From Acidobacteriota bacterium (GTDB lineage Bacteria > Acidobacteriota > Terriglobia > Terriglobales > Acidobacteriaceae): a DNA stretch of 6,905 bases. Position 1 is the first letter of the stretch. Every line of letters begins with the position of its first letter. Where the stretch lies: the NCBI GenBank assembly GCA_021781255.1, contig JAJXXG010001285.1, positions 1-6,905 on the forward strand. The letters run 5' to 3'. The notes below the pieces were generated by a model. That model saw only the letters and a list, made by a program, of their open reading frames with translations, did not search any database and was not told where the DNA came from. This document shows, one piece after another, positions 1 through 5,422 of this stretch. Both the position numbers and the translations under genes were made by a program.

Positions 1-13
1 TCGTATATGTTTT

Positions 14-286
14 TCATTTCTCATTTTCACGATGTTGCACAAAGAGCTTTGCAGGTGTGATGGTTGCGGAGGCCTTGGTCAGATCAAGAAGGAACCGTGG
101 AATCTCTCCTCTATAATGCAAAACCCAATACGGATGGCTGATCCTGTATCGCAATTGCTTCATGAAAAACTGAGTGAGCGCTTCCCTTCGTTGCCAGCCA
201 TCTCCGGGAAGCACCACATCGCCGCGCCAGCCGTCGCGGAGCCGGACATGTGGTGACAAGCCGTCTTCATCTTCTACGACGATCAA
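14..286 (-). CDS. Hypothetical protein, 90 aa, not recognised
   Basis: I do not recognise this product. The frame is open on the minus strand from a stop at 341-343 down to the stop at 14-16. It contains no ATG near its beginning, so the TTG at 284-286 is only the first available start, and the true start or N-terminus may have been lost. The predicted protein is soluble and has no membrane segment. It begins with a hydrophobic strand followed by acidic residues (VVEDED), has a Gly/Asp-rich turn, and then an amphipathic, aromatic-rich stretch (RYRISHPYWVLHYRG) at about residues 46-60. It reads more like protein than the opposite plus-strand ORF 32-256, which is the main competitor. Its upstream side abuts the ThiD-like fragment on the other strand, suggesting a rearrangement joint near 300-345. 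The gene could be a truncated remnant. Confidence 0.35.
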   Translation of the reverse strand: MIVVEDEDGLSPHVRLRDGWRGDVVLPGDGWQRREALTQFFMKQLRYRISHPYWVLHYRGEIPRFLLDLTKASATITPAKLFVQHRENEK

Positions 287-313
287 AATCCGCGTTACAC
301 TCGGTGTGCTGTT

Positions 314-511
314 CGAATCACGGAGCAGCTGGTGCGGGTCTTAGGCCGAAGCGAAGTTCGCCAGACAGGATGCGTGCTTTCTACCCGCATTGCCTCAGGC
401 CTTGCCCTTGGGTTCGCATTACCGGAAGCAATCGCATCGGCGCGCACTTTTCTACAAAGGGCGATTCAACAATCCGCTCATCTTCACCGAGTCGCAGGCA
501 GAGGGGAATGA
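314..511 (+). pseudogene. ThiD-like kinase, C-terminal fragment without a start
   Basis: ThiD phosphorylates hydroxymethylpyrimidine in cytoplasmic thiamine biosynthesis. Only its C-terminal part seems to survive here, in a plus-strand frame open from 257 to the TGA at 509-511. The recognisable part starts near 344. EVRQTGCVLSTRIASGLALG matches the pattern of the ThiD/ribokinase-fold anion-hole and catalytic motif (GTGC-LS-IA-GLA-G), with TGC at 365-373. It is followed by a helix of the type LPEAI--A--FL--AI and a short Arg/Gly tail before the stop. An intact ThiD is about 260 residues, so roughly 200 N-terminal residues, including the substrate and ATP sites, are missing. No ATG lies in frame. 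The stop falls only 37 bases before the group II intron. Assignment rests on motif memory without an alignment; another ribokinase-superfamily enzyme such as a pyridoxal kinase is possible. Confidence 0.5.
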
Positions 512-548
512 ATCTGGTTCACGTCGGTGCCTCTAGTGCTACAGTGTT

Positions 549-1935
549 GTGCGCCGTGAAAAGGCGCTGGTCCACAGCGGGTGCAAGTCCCGCCCGGGAA
601 CTGGTTCGCTCCACTCGGTAGCAATCGAAGCGGCGGTGGAGGCAACGAAGCCGTCGGAGCATTCGGTGTAGAGGGTCGCTCTGGCGACCTGGCGAGCGTG
701 CAGGCCGCAACGGAAGTGAACGCTGAGCAGGCCTCGAAACGTATAACACAGGAGACGACCCGCCAACACTCGTGGGAAGTCCGCAGCGGATGAGGAAGCA
801 CGAGCGAACAGGCCTCATTCGTCCTGCCGGGGTGTTGGCGGCGGCATGCAGGCAATGGGGAGCATGCGCAACACGGGTAGCCCCGGCGGTGATCGCAGCA
901 AGGGATCAACTGGCAGCTCGCGAGAGACAGGCTAGGCCGCTTTTGGGGTGGGGGAGAGGTCCGTATTACCGATGAAGCCGGGTAATGCCGGGGGAGGGAA
1001 GGGGCCTCAGTTGAAGACGAACGCATGAAGCGACGAAGGACAGGGAGGTTGGCGATGAGCCTAACAAGCCCGACAAGTGTTCAGAAGTTGCAGATGGCGT
1101 TGCACGCAAAAGCGAAGGAATCGCCAAGCTTTCGTTTCTATGCGCTGTACGACAAGGTGTACCGCCCGGATGTTCTGAGATTCGCCTATGACTGCTGCAA
1201 GGCCAACGGCGGCGCGGCGGGAGTGGACGGCCAGACGTTCCAGGACATCGAGGCTTGTGGCGCGGAGCGATGGCTAGACGAGCTGATGCGGGAACTGGAG
1301 GATCGAACCTATCGACCTCTTCCTGTGCGGAGAGTCTGGATACCAAAGCCGGACGGGAAGAAGCAGCGGCCGTTGGGGGTACCCGCTATCCGCGACAGGG
1401 TGGCGGAGACGGCATCAGTTCTGGTTCTCGAACCCATCTTCGAGGTCGATCTGCAGCCGGAACAGTACGCCTATCGGCGGGACCGCAGCGCACTGGACGC
1501 CGTAAGGCATGTCCATAAGCTGATGAACACAGGACATGGGCAAATTGTAGAAGCAGACCTATCCAGCTACTTCGACGAAATTCCGCACGCCGAGCTACTC
1601 CGGTCGGTGGCTCGCCGGGTCGTCGATGGGGCCATGCTGCATCTGATTCGGATGTGGCTGGAAGCCCCAGTCGAGGAAACGGATGAGCGCGGAAACAAGC
1701 GTCGGAGCGTGCGGAATCAGGACGAAGGTCGGGGTACGCCTCAGGGTTCCCCGCTCAGTCCGCTGCTCAGCAATTTGTACATGCGCCGGTTCGTGCTCGG
1801 ATGGAAGAAGCTGGGGCACGAAAAGCGTCTGCAGGCGTACATCGTCAATCATGCGGATGATTTCGTGATCTGCTGTCGTGACAGGGCCGATGAAGCCCTC
1901 ACCACGATGCGGGAAATGATGTCGAAGCTGAACAC
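549..1935 (+). mobile_element. Group II intron, 3'-truncated
   Basis: The left boundary is set by GTGCG at 549-553, the usual 5' end (GUGYG) of group II introns. A stem follows at once, GCGCC at 551-555 pairing with GGCGC at 563-567 around an A-rich loop. A second hairpin pairs GCGGG (577-581) with CCCGC (589-593) around a TGCAAGT loop; both fit the first elements of domain I. About 500 bases of structured, purine-rich sequence lead to the maturase gene at 1055, as expected when the ORF sits in domain IV. The right side is lost: the maturase becomes unrelated sequence at about 1930-1935, and no domain V-like hairpin or 3' splice site is visible between 1945 and 3100. The intron should therefore be unable to splice or move on its own. 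The exact right joint is uncertain by several bases. Confidence 0.85.
1043..1048 (+). promoter_or_regulatory. Ribosome binding site of the intron maturase
   Basis: GGGAGG lies 6 bases before the ATG at 1055-1057. It decides the start codon, because the in-frame ATG at 1025 has no comparable Shine-Dalgarno sequence. Confidence 0.7.
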
Positions 1936-1945
1936 AATGGCCTGA
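1055..1945 (+). pseudogene. ltrA: Group II intron reverse transcriptase/maturase, truncated
   Basis: In an intact form this protein helps its intron fold and splice and copies the intron RNA into DNA. The start is the ATG 6 bases after a good GGGAGG, giving 296 residues; family members usually have 400 or more. The N-terminal block FYALYDKVYRPDVL (about residues 28-41) and the finger motif WIPKPDGKKQRPLGVPAIRD (about 95-114) are typical. The first catalytic aspartate is in EADLSSYFD (D168). The motif GRGTPQGSPLSPLLSN spans about 225-240. The palm signature, normally YADD, reads HADD here (266-269; codon CAT at 1850-1852), leaving both catalytic aspartates. About 25 residues later, at the helix MREMMSKL, the homology ends and a stop follows within a few codons. 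The thumb/domain X maturase region and any endonuclease domain are missing. Almost certainly non-functional. Confidence 0.9.
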
Positions 1946-2213
1946 ACGTGGCAAATTCCTTCATCGATGCGCGCTTCCACGCTTCCTCGTCGACCGGACT
2001 CCTGCCGAAGTCACACGGCAGACCACGCGACCGATTCGTCGTGTCGTCGGCGAGAAAGATTGGCAATCGACGGATTGGATCCCTGCGCGTGGCACCATTT
2101 GCATGAACAGGAGCCGGTCGGGTTTCTTTCCACTCTACAATCGCGTCGCAGTCCTCCCGGGCCTTGTCATCATCGCTCTCAAAGTGACGTGAATGCAGAA
2201 AGTCTCTTTTCAT
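1946..2213 (-). CDS. Hypothetical protein, 3' end replaced by intron remnant
   Basis: I do not recognise this product. The ATG at 2211-2213 opens a minus-strand frame that begins MKRDFLHSRHFESDDDKARE, followed by an acidic/basic soluble sequence ending SPVDEEAWKRASMKEFATF near 1945. The frame then runs on into the antisense of the intron maturase and stops at 1899-1901. The last 15 or so codons are therefore not native, and the gene appears to have lost its original 3' end when the intron 3' half was deleted. Residue composition is protein-like (charged helices, few Cys, no membrane segment). The frame also extends upstream to 2348 with no other convincing start. The start faces the plus-strand gene at 2278, so the two would be divergent with a 64-base gap. 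No Shine-Dalgarno sequence is evident. It could be a chance ORF. Confidence 0.35.
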
Positions 2214-2277
2214 CGACAGATTGCCGGATAGTTTGCTCAAAGAAAACACTCCCCACCGCATCCTATTGCTCAGAGAA

Positions 2278-2631
2278 ATGGTCCTCAAACGAATAAGGTT
2301 CGCACAGCCACACGACGGTTGCGGACGACCGGCGGCGAAGTGCATCATGGATGCAATGCAGGAAGTACTTTCAAGAGGGGTCCATCCGAACGCTCCGCTC
2401 GACGGGCAGGAGTTTTATGAACTGCGGATCGACGATTCGAACAATGACAGGCGTCCCGGCTTCGTCGTATCCCAGGCCCATGCACAATGGAGCGAGATCG
2501 ACCAACAAATCATGTGGGACGAAACTGAGTCCGAGCGGTGCCCCACGTACGAAAATGCGCAGGCACGGTACGAGGCGCGGCGGCGTGCTCTTGTCGAAAA
2601 GGGGTTCATCTACTCGGACATGGATTTCTGA
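2278..2631 (+). CDS. Hypothetical protein, 117 aa, not recognised
   Basis: I do not recognise this family. From ATG 2278 the product has 117 residues. The frame is open back to a TTG at 2221, and ATGs at 2347 and 2359 are shorter alternatives; none has a clear Shine-Dalgarno sequence, so the start is uncertain. The part from about residue 24 on looks most like real protein: DAMQEVLSRG, an acidic strand FYELRIDD, then FVVSQAHAQWSEIDQQIMWD, and a C-terminal charged helix YENAQARYEARRRALVEKGF ending SDMDF. It is soluble, mildly acidic at the end, and has no signal peptide. A 215-codon antisense ORF (2371-3018) overlaps it but reads as a shadow. The next ORF (2680-3027) follows in the same frame after a single TGA, so the two may be neighbours in one transcript or halves of one broken gene. 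Confidence 0.5.
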   Translation: MVLKRIRFAQPHDGCGRPAAKCIMDAMQEVLSRGVHPNAPLDGQEFYELRIDDSNNDRRPGFVVSQAHAQWSEIDQQIMWDETESERCPTYENAQARYEARRRALVEKGFIYSDMDF

Positions 2632-2679
2632 TCGAAGTTCGCACAGGCTTGGAAGGCCCCGCGGGGACCATGGCGCCTT

Positions 2680-3027
2680 GTGCTGACCGTTATTTTCGGA
2701 AGGGGCGTATGCAGACGGTACTCTTTCTGGACGACACAATATGCCGACCTGACAACCGGACAAACTTGGATCGACCGCGGGCACCGGCCAAAGTGGCGGG
2801 GACAATTCGTCATCTCCGTAGCCTGTCGAGACCAAGCAAGGCATTTTGGGGCACCAGCTGAGTTGAGAGAGCCAAAGAACTATCCCCGGCTGATGATGTA
2901 CCTCTTGGGGCGGGGTATAGACGTTGACCCTGCGGGATACGATCTGCTCCAGTGTAAGGCGATTGCCAGGCGTTTTGTGGTGATTGCCCTGGATTCCGCA
3001 AGCAAAACGGGTAGACATGATGGCTGA
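2680..3027 (+). CDS. Hypothetical protein, 115 aa, not recognised
   Basis: I do not recognise this product. The start is the GTG at 2680; upstream the same frame stays open to the TGA at 2629-2631 that ends the preceding ORF, so the two share a frame across 48 bases. From about residue 17 the sequence is rich in aromatic and charged residues and looks protein-like: FWTTQYADLTTGQTWIDRGH, then a strand QFVISVACRDQARHFGAP, then PRLMMYLLGRGIDVDPAGYD and a hydrophobic strand RRFVVIALDS close to the end. No membrane segment or signal peptide is evident, and no metal-binding motif stands out. An alternative frame from the ATG at 2709 runs only to 2861. The ORF ends about 100 bases before the insertion sequence. 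It could be the second half of one longer gene interrupted by the TGA. Confidence 0.4.
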   Translation: MLTVIFGRGVCRRYSFWTTQYADLTTGQTWIDRGHRPKWRGQFVISVACRDQARHFGAPAELREPKNYPRLMMYLLGRGIDVDPAGYDLLQCKAIARRFVVIALDSASKTGRHDG

Positions 3028-3125
3028 GATGTTCGGCGGTCATAGCTCGACGAGCCGGAGGAGTAACACAGACTACTATGAACGTGATCAAAGAGGGTAA
3101 TATCATGCGCCAAGCCGGTCACTAG
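3028..3125. other. Short intergenic stretch left of the first insertion sequence
   Basis: No gene is supported here. A purine-rich GGAGGAG at 3057-3063 precedes an ATG at 3078, but the spacing (14 bases) is too long and the frame closes after 14 codons at 3123-3125. A 27-codon ORF from 3015 overlaps the end of the previous gene and is not recognisable. Confidence 0.5.
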
Positions 3126-3134
3126 AACCTATCT
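3126..3134 (+). repeat. Target site duplication, left copy (9 bp)
   Basis: AACCTATCT directly precedes the left terminal repeat of the first insertion sequence. It is identical to 4123-4131 on the other side, so it marks the exact insertion point. Confidence 0.93.
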
Positions 3135-3150
3135 GGCTCTGTTGACATCC
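3135..3150 (+). repeat. Left terminal inverted repeat of first insertion sequence
   Basis: GGCTCTGTTGACATCC matches the reverse complement of 4107-4122 at 14 of 16 positions; the two mismatches are CT versus TA at positions 5-6. The first bases resemble the ends of IS903-group IS5 elements (GGCTTTGTTGA), as I remember them. Confidence 0.92.
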
Positions 3151-4106
3151 TCGGTACACGTTTGATTTTGTTGGAGGGAATGGGGTTAAGCTGAAGCTGT
3201 TCTGGCTCTTCGCCGACATTATGGCTGAAGTAGGACTGGTGCGGTTTGGCCGACTGGCGCTGGAAGTCAGTCGGGCCTTTTTGCCCGCGCAACGCACGAA
3301 GTTCAGCAAGCGGCAGTCTACGCAGCCGCAGCTGCTGGCCGTGCTTTGCCTAATGCGCTATGAGGACTGGACCTTTCGTGAAGCTGAGGTCCGGCTAAGG
3401 GAGCATGCGGAACTGCGTTCAGCTTTGCGATTGTGCTCCGTCCCTGACTACACTACCCTCCATCGTTTTTTGGCGAGGCTCGATCTGGCCGACGTGGCGC
3501 GGGTGATGAACGAGATCGTGCGGCGCGTGCCTGGGAGGTGGCGAGGTCGGGCCACAGTAGCCATCGATGCAACCGGCCTGTCGCAGAGTGCGGTGAGCAC
3601 CTTCTTTGTGCGCCGGATGCATCACCACACGCAGCAACCGACGCCTTGGCGGCATTGGCTGAAGTGGCTGGTCGTGATTGATGTTGAACGGCAGTTGATC
3701 CTGGCGCAGAATGCGCGGCAGGCGCCATGGAACGATTGCGCCAGTTTGCCTTCGCTGGTTGCCGAGGCTCACCAACATACACCTGTCGGATGCGTACTGG
3801 CCGACGCGGAATTCGACTCGGAACGCAATCACCAATTCTGTCGGGAACAGCTGCGCGCCAAAAGCATCATTCCTGCAAAACGCTTCACCAGCCGCAGAGC
3901 CTCGGGATTTCGCCTATAGTTGCGCGAGAATTTTTCGCGCCGTCGTTACCGCCGTCGAAGCCTGATTGAGAGCGTATTCTCCACGGTAAAACGCAAACTC
4001 TCTGCGCGGGCACCGGGAAGAACTCTCGCCACGCAGACACGCCAAGCTCTGTTGCTCGGCGTTGCCTACAACCTTTACCGGCTTAAGCCGTCGATATTCA
4101 GCAAAC

Positions 4107-4122
4107 GGATGTCAACTAAGCC
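4107..4122 (+). repeat. Right terminal inverted repeat of first insertion sequence
   Basis: GGATGTCAACTAAGCC is the inverted partner of 3135-3150 with two mismatches. It also codes for the last transposase residues MSTKP within the element. Confidence 0.92.
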
Positions 4123-4131
4123 AACCTATCT
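4123..4131 (+). repeat. Target site duplication, right copy (9 bp)
   Basis: AACCTATCT, identical to 3126-3134 and immediately outside the right terminal repeat. Confidence 0.93.
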
Positions 4132-4175
4132 CGTAAACAACTTGCGGTCTGATTTAGGCGAAACTGGAGGTGCTC

Positions 4176-4185
4176 AAGGCATCTC
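4176..4185 (+). repeat. Putative left terminal inverted repeat of second insertion sequence
   Basis: AAGGCATCTC pairs with GAGATGGCTT at 4972-4981 with one mismatch. It is short, and no target duplication confirms it. Confidence 0.5.
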
Positions 4186-4197
4186 CGCAAGTACGCG

Positions 4198-4973
4198 ATG
4201 GCAGGCCGCCGGGAACTGACTGATGAACAGTGGGCATTGATGGAGCTTGTTCTGCGTCCGGCGCGGCGTGAGGATAATCGCGGCCGCCCGTGGCACGATA
4301 CCCGTCCTGTGCTGAACGGAGTCCTGTCGATATTGGGCAGCGGGGCGCAGTGGTCCGAACTGCCCTCGAAATACCCTCCGTACCAGACCTGCCATCGGCG
4401 CTTCCAGCAATGGGTGCGAGAAGGCAAGCTGGTAGAAGCGTTGCGCCTGCTGGCCAAACTTCTGCGCGAGCGAGGAAAGCTCAATTTGGACGAAGCGTTC
4501 GTGGATGCCACATTCGCGAGCGCCAAAAAAGGGGCTTCGCCATCGGCCCGACGAGGCGTGGCAAGGGCACCAAAATCGTCGCTATCGCCTCTGGCAATGG
4601 TCTTCCTCTCGCCGTCACTGTCGAAAGCGCTTCGCCTGCCGAGTGCAAGCTTGTGGAAGCTGTTCTGGCCGGATGCTTCCTCGACGAGCTCCCCGAAAGG
4701 CTGATCGGAGACAAAGCCTACGATTCGGACGCTCTCGATCAGACTCTGGACGAAGAGTATGGCATCGAGATGATCGCGCCCAACCGTGGCAACCGTGGCA
4801 AAACACGGGATGGCCGTCCATTGCGTCGTTACAAACGCCGCTGGAAAGTGGAACGGCTGTTCGCCTGGATGCAAAACTTCCGCCGTCTGGTCACTCGCTG
4901 GGAGTTTCATGTCGAAAACTTCCTTGGCTTCGTCCAACTTGCCTGCGTCCTGATGCTGCTCAGACATTTATGA
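4198..4973 (+). CDS. IS5-family transposase in two overlapping frames
   Basis: The first frame starts at ATG 4198. It carries the N-terminal helix-turn-helix region (ELTDEQWALMELVLRP, residues 6-21; RPVLNGVLSILGSGAQWSEL, 36-55; CHRRFQQWVREG, 65-76) and the first catalytic aspartate D103 in FVDATFASAKK. Left in that frame it ends at 4704. The rest of the domain is in the -1 frame: GFAIGPTRRGKGTKIVAIAS, the second aspartate in LIGDKAYDSD, and the glutamate in WKVERLFAWMQNFRRLV, ending FVQLACVLMLLRHL at the TGA 4971-4973. A -1 shift at A6G4 (4525-4534) gives a product of about 258 residues, normal for the IS427 group, where frameshifted two-ORF transposases are known. A one-base loss from the G run would look identical, since relatives with a single frame read AKKGGF here. 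Activity is therefore undecided. Confidence 0.85.
4525..4534 (+). other. Putative frameshift site of the second transposase
   Basis: AAAAAAGGGG lies where the two transposase frames must join. In the upstream frame it reads AAA AAA GGG G; slipping back by one base gives the continuation R-G-F-A-I-G. The heptamer is not the ideal A-AAA-AAG phase, so transcriptional slippage on the A run, or a mutation in the G run, are alternatives to ribosomal frameshifting. Confidence 0.55.
4782..4799 (+). repeat. Two tandem copies of a 9-bp unit in the transposase
   Basis: AACCGTGGC is repeated twice without a gap and encodes NRGNRG between IEMIAP and KTRDGRPLRRY. It keeps the frame and lies in a variable basic loop of the family, so it is probably a small slippage duplication. 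Confidence 0.7.
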
Positions 4974-4981
4974 GATGGCTT
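4972..4981 (+). repeat. Putative right terminal inverted repeat of second insertion sequence
   Basis: GAGATGGCTT is the near-inverted partner of 4176-4185 and overlaps the transposase stop codon. Confidence 0.5.
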
Positions 4982-5109
4982 TTAGCCCGGCGCCCGGTCA
5001 TTGAGGCTCATGCCGATCTGCTGGATGGATTGAACTGCCTGTACGAGGTCAAGGTCGCAAAGCGTATGCCACCAAGACCGTAAATCAGCGGCAGAGTCAT
5101 TCGAGCCTG
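4982..5109. other. Region between second insertion sequence and regulator gene
   Basis: No gene is supported. On the minus strand, downstream of the regulator, a short frame begins MTLPLIYGLGGIRFATLTSY and closes near the element, and another frame stays open through the whole stretch. Either could be the start of a gene cut by the insertion, but neither is recognisable. Confidence 0.4.
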
Positions 5110-5294
5110 TCATTGTTCGGAACCCATTTGGACTCTGTGGGCCGCTCGAAAAGTCTGCATGTTGCTTGACTCGTACCGAACCGGCCGCCTCGTCCATAAT
5201 GAATGTAATTCGGCCCCTGGTCGCGTTGCCGCCATTTCTTGAGTAATTCTGGGGAAACTCCAATAAGCTCGGCCGCAGCGCGTTCGTTGAACAC
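5110..5294 (-). pseudogene. AlpA/excisionase-like helix-turn-helix protein, frameshifted
   Basis: Small proteins of this HTH_17/MerR-like type bind DNA as excisionases of integrated elements or as transcriptional regulators. From GTG 5292-5294 (an in-frame TGA lies just upstream and no ATG is available) the sequence reads FNERAAAELIGVSPELLKKW, a clear winged-helix recognition helix, then QGPNYIHYGRGGR, the usual wing. The family normally continues with V-R-Y and an acidic or polar turn. Here that continuation, VRYESSNMQTFRAAHRVQ, is in another frame, so one base seems to have been lost near 5181-5184 in a CCGG run. The repaired protein has about 61 residues and ends at the TGA 5110-5112, a normal length. 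Without repair the frame runs on with unrelated sequence to 5097. A neighbouring integrase, the usual partner, is absent; the second insertion sequence lies downstream. Confidence 0.75.
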
Positions 5295-5326
5295 CGGGTT
5301 GTCATTACAGGCTCACACGGGCTGCG

Positions 5327-5340
5327 CCTGAACGTTCAGG
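5327..5340. repeat. 14-bp perfect palindrome between divergent genes
   Basis: CCTGAACGTTCAGG is perfectly self-complementary. It lies 32 bases upstream of the helix-turn-helix gene (minus strand) and 82 bases upstream of the FG-GAP gene (plus strand). A dimeric regulator could bind it, but no T-run makes it a terminator and no promoter hexamers are clearly placed next to it. It could also be chance. Confidence 0.35.
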
Positions 5341-5422
5341 TACTCCATGGGGATTTGAATACGATGCCCATCGACAACAACCAGCGGCGTAGACACTGTG
5401 CAGTGCTAGAATTCCGGGCAAG

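Larger units (their letters stand above)
3135..4122 (+). mobile_element. Insertion sequence, IS5-like DDE type, 988 bp
   Basis: The element is bounded by 16-bp imperfect inverted repeats and by a perfect 9-bp direct repeat AACCTATCT on each side. It carries a single DDE transposase frame on the plus strand. The 9-bp duplication, the GGCT-TGTTGA ends and the roughly 1-kb size fit the IS5 family as in its IS903 group, but the transposase itself is not a close IS903 relative, so the family name is an inference. The intact duplication and ends suggest it arrived fairly recently, although its transposase is already broken by a stop codon. Removing it would rejoin GGTCACTAG, AACCTATCT and CGTAAACAAC. 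Confidence 0.9.
3221..4219 (+). pseudogene. DDE transposase interrupted by an in-frame amber codon
   Basis: The enzyme would cut and paste its own insertion sequence. From the ATG at 3221 the frame runs 232 codons to TAG at 3917-3919, then continues open in the same frame to 4219, so one base change explains the break. Recognisable blocks are the N-terminal QPQLLAVLCLMRYEDWTFRE (about 35-54), VPDYTTLHRFL (74-84), and the DDE triad: D116 in VAIDATGLS, D195 in LADAEFDSERN, and E250 in SLIESVFSTVKRKL, which lies after the stop. The truncated product lacks the catalytic glutamate. From remembered relatives, the stop sits where GFR-x-Q-x-R would be expected, making a CAG to TAG change likely. No stop codon occurs inside the element: the frame passes through the right inverted repeat (RMSTKP) and ends in the next element. 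No Shine-Dalgarno sequence is seen. Confidence 0.88.
4176..4981 (+). mobile_element. Insertion sequence, IS5 family (IS427-type), about 806 bp
   Basis: The transposase fills nearly the whole element, as in compact IS5-family members. Its limits are taken from a 10-bp near-inverted repeat, AAGGCATCTC at 4176-4185 and GAGATGGCTT at 4972-4981 (9 of 10 match), which brackets the gene tightly: the start codon lies 22 bases inside the left end and the stop codon overlaps the right end. I find no matching 2-4 bp target duplication just outside (CTC on the left, TTA on the right), so the ends could be off by some bases or one end could be altered. The element sits 44 bases to the right of the first element's right target duplication. 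Confidence 0.75.

Noticed and set aside
32..256. Plus-strand ORF of 74 codons
   Set aside because: It is antisense to the slightly more convincing minus-strand frame 14-286 and shows no recognisable motif.
280..310. Minus-strand RILIVVEDEDGL resembling the start of a response regulator
   Set aside because: The receiver-domain continuation (conserved Asp in the third strand, Lys in the fifth) is absent; the match is limited to one hydrophobic strand and acidic residues.
484..1026. Minus-strand ORF of 180 codons
   Set aside because: It lies over the structured RNA domains of the group II intron and is low-complexity in Pro, Ser, Cys and Arg.
2371..3018. Long minus-strand ORF of 215 codons
   Set aside because: It covers both plus-strand ORFs, and its product is irregular (many Pro, Ser and Cys in no pattern), while the plus frames read as balanced soluble proteins. 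Treated as a shadow, though the plus genes are themselves unproven.
4079..4090. 12-bp palindrome CGGCTTAAGCCG
   Set aside because: It falls inside the conserved transposase coding sequence (YRLKPS) and has no T-run, so it is not read as a terminator or operator.
4116..4967. Minus-strand ORF of 283 codons
   Set aside because: It is antisense to the recognisable IS5-family transposase and has no protein-like motif of its own.
5345..5410. MPIDNNQRR reading, reminiscent of the IDNN motif near the end of IS66 transposases
   Set aside because: Only four residues match, and the expected R-RKN-LF continuation is absent; most likely coincidence.
5390..5412. Possible promoter TAGACA / TAGAAT before the FG-GAP gene
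   Set aside because: The spacing is only 11 bases, too short for a standard sigma-70 promoter.
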